Origin: Hyperoplus lanceolatus
Taxonomy: Eukaryota > Chordata > Actinopteri > Uranoscopiformes > Ammodytidae
Direction: 5' to 3'
Assembly: GCA_026929865.2 (NCBI GenBank)
Contig: CM049398.1
Location: forward strand, 24,423,001 to 24,487,000
Length of the DNA stretch: 64,000 bases
The first letter of the stretch is position 1. Every line of letters begins with the position of its first letter. Below, piece after piece: positions 46,264-59,013 of this stretch. Below the pieces are notes generated by a model. The model had not been told where the DNA came from, did not search any database, and was given only the letters and a program-made list of their open reading frames with translations. Made by a program: the position numbers and the translations under genes.

Positions 46264-46290
46264 GTCTGACAGTGCACCGGACAAAATCCG
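46264..46290 (+). CDS. gramd1b: Likely GRAMD1B 27-nt microexon
   Basis: A 27-nt segment sits between a strong acceptor (TTATCCTTTGCAG) and a consensus donor (CCG followed by gtaagt). Entered in phase 2 from the 39518-39607 exon it encodes R-SDSAPDKI-R with no stop and leaves phase 2, so it can be included or skipped without frame change. Vertebrate neuronal genes often use such microexons. I do not remember this peptide in a described GRAMD1B isoform. Confidence 0.55.
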
Positions 46291-47220
46291 GTAAGTCTGC
46301 TTTCTGGCTTCTCTTATTTCCCTATAGAAGCGTGGGTTTGCATCGTATGTCGGTGGGGCTTATGGGGTAGAGCTACAGTGGGACTGGCCTTGCTGTCACC
46401 CCATTTGCCCCGGCCCGCCCACCCCGCATGTAACACAGATTCGCGGCTTTGTCCGCAAACCAAGGTGTCTGAATGCGCTTTACATTTGGAGAGGCCAGCC
46501 GTGAATACAGTTGCAAGCCATGGAATGCCATTGTTTGCTTTTATTGGACAAACAACATCAGACACAAACAAGGCTTTGTGAGTGGGACACTATTGTGGAG
46601 CTTTTGGTCTTTTAACTAGCCAGCTGGTTTCAGGTCAGCACTGTGGACACACACTGTGGGCACAGGCACGTAATTCTTCAGGGTGTGAAGGCTTTGCTGT
46701 CACAGGAGACACTGTGCCGGTTCCTGAAGCAAAATAATCCAAAGCAAAGGCTGGAAAGGTGAGTGATAGGTGATGATGTATTTAGTCTGTGGTGTCCCAC
46801 GTGTGTGATGTTGGAATTTTATGAATAGCTGGTCTCTCCATGCTTAATTTTGCATTGTTTTAGTATCACGTTTAAACTGTAGGTTTCAGTCCATGCTGCA
46901 TAATCCACATCTAAATTGTGTCTGAGTTTAAACTGCTGAAACTTGTTGAATTTTACAGAATACCGTAGTATTAGTAATAGGAAGAAATAAGGGATGCCAT
47001 CATCATCACAATTCTTTAATTGGTTTTCCTAATATCATCTATATGTAGTACATGTTGTTTTGAATGATTTTACTGTGAGTTGCATTGAATCATTCTCTTT
47101 ACATGATGTCTGGTGGTAATTCTGCACTGACTACATATTGTGTCATTTTAAGATGAATTGAAGCTGTGAGATGAGACACATTGCTTAAGTGTCATAACCA
47201 TGGGAGCTCTTGCTTTTTTG

Positions 47221-47260
<40 letters not shown>
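47221..47260. repeat. (TG)n microsatellite
   Basis: A run of about 17 TG units, with more TG-rich sequence to about 47400. Confidence 0.9.
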
Positions 47261-47262
<2 letters not shown>

Positions 47263-48584
47263 TTATGTGTGTAGTTGTGTATTAAGCGTGCTATGTGGTG
47301 CTGCTGGTCTGGAGCATTTTCTGAGCTGAGTGGACACTGTTATTTTGGTTTATTTGTGTGTGTGCACTCTGGTGTGTGTGTGTGTCTGGTTTGGTATGCT
47401 TTGAGTGGTCAGTCATGCGAGGTTGGCGAGGGTGAATAGCAATTCGGGCCAGGTTTAAGGAGTAGGAGTCTCTGCACTCCAACATACTGTTTATGTTTTC
47501 TTTGTAAACCACTCCAACTCATGTCACTTATCTTTTCAGAAACAGCCTACAATAATCGGTGACAGCTTCTTGTTGCTGTTGCAACATTAGACGGATATAA
47601 TTAACACGTTTCACCATGAACACCTGCTAGACAATAGCTTTCAATCCAGTTGTGGTGCTTTAAATTGAAACCTAAATTAATTAAATGTTTAAATTCCAGT
47701 CGATGTAGCTCACTGCTGCTGTTGAGTGTGATAAGTAGCAGTAAGCTATCAGACTTGATGTATTAAACCATCTTTGGGGTTCCTGTCCACACAAGTTTTG
47801 TGACTTCACTTGGACGTTTGAGCTTCACTGTGAAGAATGATTTCTCTACAGAGTCTGTACCAGTTATTAAACCTTTTGAAATGAGAAATATTTTCTTATT
47901 CGTATAATCTGTATCTTTGAAAGAAGGAGAAGATATAATTTTAAATATTTGTAACTAGTTAAATTATTATTATATATATTTTTTTTTGCAAAACCCTATT
48001 TGACTGATTGATCAAAGCAGAGTAATCTTATGTCATATAAAATGTTTTGGAGGGATTCTTAGGAATGCATGCACCAAAAAGTGGCTACTAAGTGAACTCT
48101 TCCTTCAGTTGTATTCCAGATAGAGCACATGTATACCACAAACAGCACCCTTAAAGTAGTGCTTAAATGAAACATCTTGCCATAGAGTTTCTATTATGGT
48201 ATCTCACACTGACAGAACAAAGTTAACCTTTAAGATGTAATCTGCCGTATTTGAATTACTCTATTGGCCGTAAATATAATTGCAGGCGCTTCTGGACCAG
48301 AGTTTCTTTCAAAACAAATGATGATTGACTGCCTGAAGTCAATAGATTGGCAGTTCTTCTTACCTGCGCAAAGCTTTCTCTGTGTTCTGATCCGCAATTG
48401 TAACCCAGAAGTACAGACAGTGTCTCTATCGCTACAGCTTCGGCACTCTGCAACACTCGCCCAGGCATGCATGCTGCCTTCAATTGTAGGGTGAAAATCA
48501 GGGACTTCCGACTTGGCAGCACACACACAGTGTGTTTTCATCAATTTTGAAAAAGTGGGACATAGGACCGTGTCTTATAAAAAC

Positions 48585-48700
48585 CATAGACTGTATATAA
48601 AATATAATAACAAAATGAAAAGACTAAAAAGTACTGGAATGTACACAAGTCGAACCCAGTACTTCTGAGTCTGAAGCTGCCATGTTCCGAGTACAAGGAA
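48585..48700. repeat. Possible repeat fragment with CCATAGACTGTATATAAAA
   Basis: The motif CCATAGACTGTATATAAAA is one I associate with dispersed fish repeats. No partner end was found, and the boundaries are guesses. Confidence 0.3.
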
Positions 48701-49582
48701 ACACACCGCTGCAGCGTGGGAAGGTTAAACCAGACACTCCAATATTATTACTGGTCAAATGCTCAATCACCATTGTTTTAACTCACTAGTTGATGGATAG
48801 AAACTTAATAGACAGTTTACTAGATGAAAACTTTACGGAGTATAACTTAAACTGTAGTAAAGCCTTTCACACAATGAAAAATTACATGTACAGTGTTCAA
48901 AATCCCATAGGACATCTGACTGTCTCATATTACAATATTGATCATTCACTTTTATACTGTGTCTCCTTTATCTACAATTTTCTTGGACTTCATAAGATCG
49001 ATACTTAAGTTTGCTATAAAGCCAACTGTTAATAATGCATGCAAAAAGCCCTCTGGCTGGAGAAAGTGGGCAAGCTGCAAGTGCATTTAGAAACTCTGGA
49101 GTTTGCATGTTTGACTCCGTTGTTGTCAGTGTGTCTACGAGGCAAAAATAAACTCTATTGTTTTTCATGGCTGATAAAATAAGCGGCCCTGAGTTGCACT
49201 ATTGATGACTACAATCCTGAGTGCTGCTGCCTAGATTCTCCTGTGCATTGTACTTTCTGCCTTTTTCCATCTTTCTTTTGATGTCCGCATTGCTCTTCCG
49301 CCATCTCAATTGCTGGATTATCGACCGTTGTCTGTGGTTTGATACATTAGATTCTCGTGAGTTGATGTCAGCATAATCTGATCTCACTCTTCACTTGTGT
49401 GTGCAGAGGGAGCCTTGGAAAAAGCAAAGGATCCAACATATTGAGTAAATGATACTTCCGGATGACTTTCAAACAGGGGAAGGATAAGTCAGTGCAGTCG
49501 AGCACAATTCAAATCAGAATTTCAAACTAGGCCCAGGTGACATGTTTCAATATGAAGATTTAAATAATCAATCCAGACTTAA

Positions 49583-49847
49583 AGATGAAATCAGCTATTA
49601 TGGAGAATGTTTGTTGTCAAAATCAGTGAATATCATGCTCTGTAAACGGGCATGCTAGCAACAATGGACCCTTTTGTTAATATACACTTTCTTTACATAC
49701 CAGTTTACAGAGCCTAGGCTGTTTAACACCATATTTATTTTGAGCGCACCCACAGTACAGATAGGTAGCTGATCGGGAGGAGATATTTACTGATTTTGAC
49801 AAAGGGATTTTGACAACAAGCATTCTCCAGAATCACTGACTCCACCT
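49583..49847. mobile_element. Short TTAA MITE with ~60-bp inverted ends
   Basis: TTAA flanks both ends (49579-49582 and 49848-49851). The left AGATGAAATCAG ... TGGAGAATGTTTGTTGTCAA is mirrored by TTGACAACAAGCATTCTCCA ... CACTGACTCCACCT. The length is 265 bp. One arm carries a short duplication (TTTTGACAAAGGGATTTTGAC). TTAA targets suggest piggyBac or Kolobok mobilisation. Confidence 0.75.
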
Positions 49848-51024
49848 TTAATGAAAAACGTACTATTATCATCCTCATAATTGTTTTCATCTTGTATAAT
49901 GTGTGCACTCTCCATTCAAATGGTGCATATCTATTCATCTAATAAGGTTACAGTTTACCTATTAATAGCTTTCCATGGGTATATCTGTAGGGTTATTCCC
50001 CAATGATTCCTTTCCTTGATCACAGCTGCAAACAAGGTTATGTCAGCACATCCTAATGTTTTATTTAGATGAAGATGGCAGTGATGTAAGTGTGTTCTTT
50101 GGGGGGATTTTTTGTTGCGTTTTCTGAATTTGGGTCATGGGCTTTGCCGGGAGAGTTAAAAAATGCTGCAAAATGCTATGATTTCATGACGTAGCTGCCC
50201 ATTCCTTCTCCATATTCAAAAGCTGACAGCGTATGTGTGTGTATGTGTGTGTACTGCCACAGCATCAAAGATTTTATCCAGTACCTTACACGCAGACACT
50301 GTGATGCTTCGGTGGAGGATGCCGTATGCGTGCCGCTGAAGCTTGTAGTGTAGACAGGAAGACGGAGGAGAGGGGGAGAGATGGAGAAAGCATAGGGGAG
50401 AGGAGGAGGGGAGGGGAGGCTGATGGGAGAAGGAGGAAGTGAAGGACCACCCTTATCGAGCATTGCCTTTTGCAGGGAGCCTACCAAAGGGACCTTCCCA
50501 CACACACACCATTGCCAGCCAGCCAATCCGAGCGCTCACATCCCTTGACCCATCCTCCCTCGTACAACTGCTCATCCGTGGCTCAGCGAAGCAGATGTGA
50601 GGTGGTGATGCAGTAGGAAGCGAGGCTGAGAACCACCTGGGTGGAAAACTGAAATTCATTGTCCCCTTTTTTAACACATGCGTGGTTTGACAATAGCTGT
50701 GAAGGATTGTGGGCAAGGAGGAGAGCTACTGAATTGAGATATATCTGTATCAGCATAGTGCCAGCGAGCCTGTACATCCCGCAGCTTCTGAACAGGCATT
50801 TTAGCTTAACAAGTGTTTTCTGTATCACCTCCTGTATTGCAACTTTGAGTTCCTGAGGTGGTGACTTTTTTTTCTTTTTTTTTTTCTTCTGACTGATTTT
50901 GGATGTGCTGGTGTAAGAGGGAGGAGCACAAGGGATTGTATTTGGACTTTGCGATGATGACAAAGCATGCTGGACAAGTGGCAATCTGACAACGAGACAG
51001 CGGGACAGTGATTGAAGAGAGGCC

Positions 51025-51083
51025 ATGAGAGCCAGGAGAGAGGCCAGGATGGTGTCTTCCTGTTCACCATGCACAAACATAAG
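51025..51083 (+). CDS. Candidate alternative first exon
   Basis: Two in-frame ATGs (51025 and 51049) open a short frame ending MVSSCSPCTNI plus two bases at a gtcagg donor (51084), giving phase 2. The preceding ~400 bases contain no recognised repeat and could be a 5' leader. Phase 2 is compatible with the GRAMD1B downstream exons, but that alone is weak evidence and the donor is not ideal. Confidence 0.22.
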
Positions 51084-51385
51084 GTCAGGTCTGATTTCTG
51101 TCGCTTTTCTTAAGCTGTTGCCTTATTTGATTTGATTTTTTCTGTCCTCCTGAGTTTGATCAAAGAGCGAATTAGCTGACTTGCCTAACCGATATGATGC
51201 ATGAAATTGATAGGATATGTGATGGATGAGTTTATGATAAAGAATATGTAGTGTTTTCACAATAGTATTTGTATATATCAAAAATGGTGAGAGAGGATAC
51301 GACACAAGATAATGTTCATAGGTCAACTTACAGGCAAATATTCTATGTTGAACTGCCAAATCTGCCTCTGATTGTTACAAGAAAC

Positions 51386-51983
51386 TAGCCTGGCTCCGCC
51401 CGCCTACCTACTTCCGCCCAAATTTCATTTTCCCTTCAGTAGTCAGTCTGGTGGTGGGGCGTATTAGTGAGATTTTTCCGAACACATTTCTGAGTATCCA
51501 ATCAGCGAACAGAAGAAGTGGCTGAGAACGATGAGGGTCGAAGTCGCGCTCCAGTTTCAGTTGAATGCTGCGTTCCCTTACGCTCGGAGCTCGGAAACTT
51601 CCGACTTGTTAGTTCCGAGTTCCGACCTGTCTTTGTTCCAGTGCATCTGCTCGGGAAAGTATGGACGCCTACAACCTTTCACATCCAAATAACTAAACGT
51701 TAGGCTCTAGCAAGTTACCGTTGCCAGGTACCGGTAGATCCATAGACTACAATATGTAGTGAAGTCGGAAATTTCCGAGTTCCCTGAACGCACCGTCAAC
51801 AGCCGGCTCACGACCAAACGTTATGCGATTGGTTGGATAATCCAGAGTGGCACTGCGCAGATCCAATAGTTTTAAACTTCAACAGACACCCGCCTCCAAG
51901 TGAGTGAACGTTTGCCAATTATAGCACTTCCAGACCTTCTGTACAAATGAAATGAAGTACGATGGTCTGGTAGCGCCAGGCTA
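51386..51983. mobile_element. TAGCCTGG-terminated element, complete copy
   Basis: The ends TAGCCTGGC and GCCAGGCTA are inverted. ACAAGAAAC is duplicated exactly on both sides (51377-51385 and 51984-51992), a 9-bp duplication (or 8 bp with one extra terminal base). It matches the partial copy at 4444-4873 over most of its length. It is 598 bp long with no coding capacity. An internal terminal-like hairpin is seen around CTTCCAGACCTTCTG and GATGGTCTGG. Confidence 0.85.
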
Positions 51984-52439
51984 ACAAGAAACCCCACCCT
52001 GGATAGTTTCACGTGCATGTGATACTACTTTATATAATTCATTATATACTATATAATTCCAAATTGATCCTATAGTTGGCTGATAATCTTCCTTTGATTT
52101 ACCTCTGAACTAAGGTCTACTGTAGTTTCCTATGTCTAAATCACATGGCCCAGACAGCCCTGCTATTGTTTCTTCAGCTGGATTCTTCCCTGTTTGACCT
52201 TCGGCTGAGATAGTGCATCTGCTTTCCCTCTGTCCAGGGCAGACTTTTTTATGTCAATTACATTCATTTGACTTTCTTAAGAAAGGAAGCATTAAAAGAT
52301 TTCAATGAGCCTTTTACAACATAGGACTAATGTTAAGAGGCATGTTTTTATCCCTTTGTAGTGTCTCATAGAGAAACCTCCGATCCAGAAGAAAAGCTGT
52401 AACTATGTAACTGCACATACTTGTAATACTATATATATA

Positions 52440-53510
52440 GTCATATGAAAAAGTTTGGGAACCCCTCTCAGCCGGCATTATAATTGACTCTGCTTTCACA
52501 CAAAAAAGATAAAATTGGTATGTCTTTCATTTACCAGGAACAACTAAGTACTGGGATGTTTTCCAAACAAAGATTTTTTGAAAAGCAGTATTTAGTTTTA
52601 TGAAATTAAATAAAATGTGAAAAACTGTCTGTGCAAAAATATGGGAACCCTTGTGGTCTTGCTGATTTTAATGCATGTAACAGCATGTAAAACTGAGGAC
52701 TTTAAACACAAAATTGGTTGGATTATGTTGTTAAGCCTTGAACCTCATATAAAGGTCTGTTTATTCATGATAAAAGGTATTTGCAAATTGCGCTGAATTG
52801 TTGAACGATGTACAGATACACAATCTGCAGCCAGATGTTCTTGCAGGTCTTTGGAAGTGATCTGTGGGTTGTGTGCAACCATTCTCACAATCCTCCACCT
52901 ATGCCGCTCCTGTTTTTTTCTTGGTCTGCCATGCCTGGGATTAACTGCCACTGTGCCTGTGTCCTTCTTCCATTTCCTGACAACGTTCCCTACAGTCGAA
53001 ATTGACAATTGAAACCTTTGGGAAAGCTTCTTGTAGCCTTCCCCTAAACCATGACAATGAACAATCTTTGTTTTTCAGATCTTTTGGGAGCTGTTTTGAT
53101 GATCCCATTCTGTCTCACTTCAGCAGAGAGTCAAAGAGAAGTGCAACTTGTATTTAGGCACCTAAAATACATTTTCTCATGATTAAACAGACATTTCTAT
53201 GAGGTTCAAGGCTTAACAACATAATCCAACCAACTTTGTGTTTAAAGTCATCAGTTTTACATGCTGTTACAGGCATTAAAATCAACAAAACCACAAGGGT
53301 TCCTATATTTTTGCACAGCCAGTTTTTCAGATTTTATTTTATTTCATACAACCAAATACTGCTTTTCAAAAAATCTTTGTTTGGAAAACATCCCAGTACT
53401 TAGCTGTTCCTGGTAAATTAAAGACATACCACTTTGATCTTTTTTTTTCTGAAAGCAGAGTCAATTATAATGCCGGCTGAGAGGGGTTCCCAAACTTTTT
53501 CATATGACTG
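52440..53510 (-). mobile_element. Tc1/mariner element, internally deleted
   Basis: Long inverted ends (AAAAAGTTTGGGAACCCCTC and its complement, extending over ~60 bp each) are flanked by TA-rich sequence, with TA at 53511-53512. The left end has lost its first base. The 1.07-kb length is below the ~1.3-1.6 kb of intact fish Tc1 elements. Confidence 0.9.
52745..53110 (-). pseudogene. Tc1 transposase N-terminal (DNA-binding) remnant
   Basis: The frame from about 53110 begins MGSSKQLPKDLKNK, shifts, then runs SISTVGNVVRKWKKDTGTVA, NPRHGRPRKKQERHRWRIVR and TSKDLQEHLAADCVSVHRST. This is the paired-like helix-turn-helix and GRPR hook of Tc1 transposases. The DDE catalytic domain is deleted, so the copy cannot transpose on its own. 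Confidence 0.9.
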
Positions 53511-56500
53511 TATTTATGCTTGAAGGTGTACCAGGGTACTGTTGGTCAACTATTGCTTTATTGGGCAACTCATTCAAATAGGAGAAACTTCTAAATGAAT
53601 AATATAAACATGTATTTGCCTTAACCCTATTGAATGCAGGGTGTAGTGGTGTAAGTACATTTTGCAGTGTCCCTCACAAACACATACACTTACATTTGAA
53701 TGGCTTGTGGCCCCCTAAATCCTCTGCAGTGATCTTTGGCCCCAGTTCCATTAAGGGCAATTAGGTTAGATTTACTGTGCCGGTTAGCGGGGATACAGGG
53801 AAGCCATGGCACTGCTTTGGGTTACCTCTCTGTGATAAATACTCCTGGCGGGTAATTCTGTGTTACCGTCACATAACTATCTCTTTAGCCTCTCAATGAA
53901 CCATGAATGATAGTCATTGTGGAGCAAAAGAAGTGCTAGTAGCTCAAGCTAGATGTATTGTTCCTATTATGAGACAATGAAAAAATGGCTAATTTAATAT
54001 GCTGTAAAATGAGAACAAAGCAATTGTTAAATGTGTTCCAAAATGTGTCCACAACTCCACACCATTTTACAAAATGGTGATACAAATGGTGTCACAACTT
54101 GCATAAATTGAGATATAATTTGAATCTTTTCTTTCTATTGCACTATTGCATTTCATTAAACCCACCAAACATTGATTTATTTATTTTTGTGAGATATTCC
54201 TCTGTTTGCCATCTATATTGTATATTAATCTGTTAACAGAAATACATGCGGCTATACAACAAATTCATATTAGTGAGTGCTGACACTGGATCGTAAACAC
54301 TTTGGTCATACACAAAAATGCAAATAGAGCCAGTCAGTATGTGCTGCATCGGTATTACTGTATATGCAATGATATCCTACCATGCTCCTAAAATTCCAAC
54401 AGGTGTTATTGAGTATGTTGTAATTTCTGATGTGCTCCCACCTTCCTACAATGAAAAAGCATAAAAAATAATTGGCTTTACTAAATTTACTAGCTATTTA
54501 ACTAAGCATTGAATTATCCCCTGCTAATGTGTATGCATTACCTTATACTGACTAAACTTGTATAATGCTTTAAAACATTTTCCTACTTTACAGAAACATT
54601 TGAACTTGAATCACTTAATTGTGTCAAAGCTACGAAATCTTATCAAGTATTGATATACCGTATACAAAATGTCATATTGTTTCACATCTTGCCCATCTCT
54701 TCAATTGGTGGGAGAAATCCTGACCTGAAAATGACTTTCTTTTAAAACTGTAGCATCCATAATATTCAAAAGCACCCTGCCCCCACCATCCGCAAGCTGA
54801 GAATGACACAAATGTGACCTTTATAAGAAAACTGTGACCAATGTTTATAGCGCTAGTACCTGGTGTGTCTCTACTGCTCTCAGCTTTAGTGCACAAAGCT
54901 AGTGCGGTTGAATCGTGTCAGTCAATGAACTACAGTGGTCCCATATGTAGCACTGATCAGTGAGATCAATACATCCTTTGACAGAGCTGTCCATTTAACC
55001 ACTGAATTCAGGTTAAAACAAACTGTGTAAATCGGACTGTTTTCATGTTAATTTGTGAAGCTCAAAAGACTTAACCACATTTTTCTGTTGTGTTTATGTC
55101 TTCAGTTTAACATTGTTGAAATTGTTATTTCAGTTGCAGTAAATGTAAAATGAGTCTAGTGTCAATTTAAACATTTAAGAACAAATTAATCAAGTAATAA
55201 ATCGTACAGCACCCTTTGCCAGGCTGTATGGCACTCACTGTGGGAACAACTGCTTTAGATACAGAATTTCAGAAATGGACTTTCAACCAGGACATACTGT
55301 ATAGGCGTAGGTCTTTTTAGGCAGAATCTGGTATTTGGATGGGCTGGTTGGAACTATGTCAAAGGATGTAGCCATTTCTCTATCATTTAAACAAATACAT
55401 GTTCCAAAAAGCAAATAAAGCAATTTCCAGGATTGTCTGCGAGATTTTCTCGTATTACTGCCTACATTTTGAGCTGGTGACGTCCCTGGTTCTAGGTGAT
55501 TCATTAGGTATCCCTGTCTGTCACCGGCAGACCCACTTACTGCTTTTGTGAAAGGTCTTGTTTTCCTGCTGGGTGGACATCTGCCTCACCATAGAGTTAC
55601 ACAAGGAGATCTGCCATGCACATATGCTATTTAATGATAACTAAACTTAATATAGAGCTATCTTGACCAAAAGCCCACTTAATATACCATCTTCTAAGTG
55701 TTGTATTGGTTACAGGGGGAATTGTCTCTGAGATAATGAAGCTGGGCTAATGATATAAATTGAACAACTCAAAGTAGTAAATTGGGGCCCTACAGTATGT
55801 GGGCAATGATAAGGGGACAGATACTATGGAGCCATAGTGTACATCCAGGTTTCTCACATCATCTTAACATATAACAGCCCTCCTACTACAGTATATCCAT
55901 CCGAGTAGGTAATGTGTCAGCATTTCAGCAGTCTCATAATGCTGACTAATCCCAGGGCCTCTGGTGACACGTCGTAATTCACATATTGATCAGCAAATAA
56001 TTCCCATTGATCCAGCTAAATGTCTATATCTGTGCCCCAGCAGGGCAACATTTAATGCACGCGTATCCACAGAGATGCAACCTAAATATAATAGGTCGAG
56101 ATCCATCTGTCATCTAAACATCTAAATCTCTATGATGTACGCTAATGGTTTATTCAGGGGGTTTATCTCTGCAGAGCTGTTGTGAATTAACACTATTATC
56201 CAAAGACCTGAACAGTCTAATTCAATTCTGATTGATTTTACTAAACATCTTTGTTCTTTGAAGCAAGGTCCGCTTTTCAAGCTTCATAAATCAAGTGGTG
56301 TAATCTGTCTCCTCTGAATCACCGCCCATCCATAGTGGATATGATTGATTTCCCCTCCAGCCGTTTCAATGGTGCAATGGATTATTCTTACGTGGGGCTT
56401 CCTCTGTTCCTCTGCATACTATGTTTCCAAGAGAACAAAGCACTGAGAGTCATTCTAAACATCAACTTTCAGCTTCTCAGTCTTGAATGAATATTGAAGG

Positions 56501-58839
56501 GTTTTTAAAGGGTTTTTCATTGGCAAAAACGTTATCGCTTTTGTGTTTTAATCAAACTAAGAAATTCTCAATGAATCAGTTTATATCGGTCAGAAAAAAT
56601 AATTTCTTTATTACCTCACTAACGGGCATCGATAGAAGTTGTTTCAGAGCATAAATACACTTCTTCAAAGGTTCTGGGAAGCTCAGTCAGGGGTAAAGGA
56701 GTGGGAAGAAATTGCTCTGTCTGGAGAGGCAAATGTATTATCAGGGCCCATGGAAAAATGAATTGATTGAATAAATGGAGGAGTGGTTGAGGGCCTCCGA
56801 TCACAGTGATTCACGATACATGTGGGCGCTCTGCAATTAATCACACGCGGCAACATGACAGTAGTGAAAGGACTGCACTCTGCAAGCCCGATGCTTTACT
56901 TTATACATGAACACACAAACACACCCATGTAAATGTAATCTTGTGAGAAATGTTCGTCTCTATCTATTACTGTTTGTCTTAAATTGCCTGGATTGGAATG
57001 AAATGAACAACAAATGTTAAAACACATTTAGAACCACATTAGGGCTTGTCATATGAAGTTGAGTGCTCACCAAATAACGGCCAAAATGACTAAAATTGTG
57101 TTTCTTGATCCTCTTCACCAGTGACATTCTAAATCTAAACCAAATACATGAAATACACATTAAAAAAACTATTTTCTACACTTTGTAAAGACCAGAGATA
57201 ATCGATTGTAAAAGTACAGTACATCTAAATTTTTACTTTCTTAATTTCTTTAGACTAGTGCTTGTGGAAACTGTAACAGACATGTGACATTGGTGCGTGT
57301 GCATTTTAGTTCGCATCAACTGTCTTCATAAGGACTATCACTTCATGAAAATTAAAGAAAAAAACTCTCATTCACTCTTCTCTACTTCCACTGATAGGCC
57401 AAGCAAAAGAAGTGGAAGAAACTGATATGGAAACCTCAAAGGTAGGATATAACTCAACAAGCAAAAGACACTCCACACATGAGCAGTGACATTATAGGGC
57501 AGCTTAGCCTCATGTCATTAAAGCATAGGTTGTGGCATAATTCAACATCCTCCATCTTCTGCATATGCACCACCATTATTTGAATACAACTGTCATCATT
57601 AGTTGAAAATAAAACCACATATTACAATGTCTTACTCAGACACACAAAAGGAGGGAGCTGTTCCAGAATGGTATACCATACACATACATGCCAAAGGTGC
57701 ATTTAGTTCCTCTCCACTCCCTCTGGTCCTCGGATTTCACAGTGTGTGAGGTACTGAAACTAAACAGCTGCTGTAGCATCATTTACTGAAGCACTGTCAG
57801 CATTGTCCTCTGCACAAGCTCCACTGGTTAGAGGTGGAGACATTTTGGTTCCAACATGGCCTTTCTGTAGTTTGAAATATCACTGCTCAAAACTTTGCAG
57901 CATGACAAGACTGTAGAAAAACTGGTAAAGCTCTATGCAGTTATGTGAGCTGAAAAGGTTAGCAAAAATAGGCCCTCCACTGATTTTACAAGATCTGTTT
58001 ACTACTCAAGGAATTTCTACTTATTTTGGCGTAGCACTTATATAATGTCTGGTAGGTCTGAAGGAACTATTTAATATCCGAGGGGGGAAAAAACCCTATG
58101 GTGTGATTATAATTATCAAATGTGTATGACTACAAATGTTATTACAAAGTTTTATAAACTGGATGTGTCAAGTTCAAAAGGTATGGGGTGCATAACAATA
58201 CCCATTCTTCAATGCAATTTAGCATGCCAGAAAAAGGTTTAGGTCTTACATGCATGCCAAAAACACTCAGATGTCCTACTACATCCGGTCGCAATTTGGC
58301 ATTGGCAGAGGCACAGAGAGAGCACAATCATAGGCTGCAAGAGCTATACAAGCAAGAAGGTCAAAGTTCAGGCCACATGTTATGACTAAATAGTATGTGC
58401 CAATCATGTAGCAACGTTTTTTGAAATAAAAACTATGCATGTTCCGTGGGGGGCTATGATGTGATTGAGCTGAACTCTGCTCTGGAGCCCTGTGACTTAT
58501 TGGTTTAAGGATGAATTCTTACAAGGAATGTAAAATATGAATATTTGGTAGTGAAGGTGGGTGCTGAGTTCAGAGGTTTATGCATCCTTCTAAATCGTAG
58601 TGACAGGGATCAATCAATCAATCCCCATGCAAGCTTTATGACTATCATGAGCTAAGGATCTGGTTAAGAATAAAAGTACAAAATCCAAAGTTCTGAATTT
58701 GTGTCAGGTTGGCAAATATCATCAGAAATGGCATCTACTGGACTAACTAACGAGTTTTGTAAAACTGACTTAATCTTGACTGTTCTCTGAGGACATTGGG
58801 GAAAAATCTCCCTATCTGGATTATAATAATTATTATTGT

Positions 58840-59013
58840 TTTTTGGCCTTTTCAATGCTTTTTATTGATAGTACGAGAGACAGAGATGAAATGGGTCAGA
58901 GAGCGAAATAATATGCAGAGAATGACCACAAGTTGGATTTGGACCCAGGTCTGTTGCAAAGAGAGCTGAGTCTCATGTGGGGTGCTCTAACCACTACACA
59001 GGAGCGCCCCCCT
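58840..59013 (-). mobile_element. tRNA-derived SINE
   Basis: Read on the minus strand, the head resembles a tRNA: GCGCTCCTGTGTAGTGGTTA with an A-box-like GTAGTGGTTAGAGC, then a B-box-like GGGTCCAAATCC about 50 bases later. A SINE body with CTCTGCAT, CTCTCTGACCCATTTCATCT and CTATCAATAAAAAGC follows, with an A-rich tail. The promoter boxes deviate from consensus, and it lacks cloverleaf pairing downstream, so it is a SINE and not a tRNA gene. Confidence 0.8.

Noticed and set aside
46682-46758. Possible 77-nt exon ending GGCTGGAAAG before gtgagt
   Set aside because: The donor is good and one frame is open, but phase 2 input gives an immediate stop and no start codon is present.
48230-48544. Overlapping open frames on both strands
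   Set aside because: No domain pattern, splice context or repeat support; treated as chance.
57399-57442. Possible 44-nt exon between CCACTGATAG and gtagga
   Set aside because: In the required phase 2 it meets a stop within ten codons. There is no other support.
58980-59013. tRNA gene on the minus strand
   Set aside because: The A and B boxes are degenerate, the acceptor stem does not pair, and a SINE body with an A-rich tail follows.
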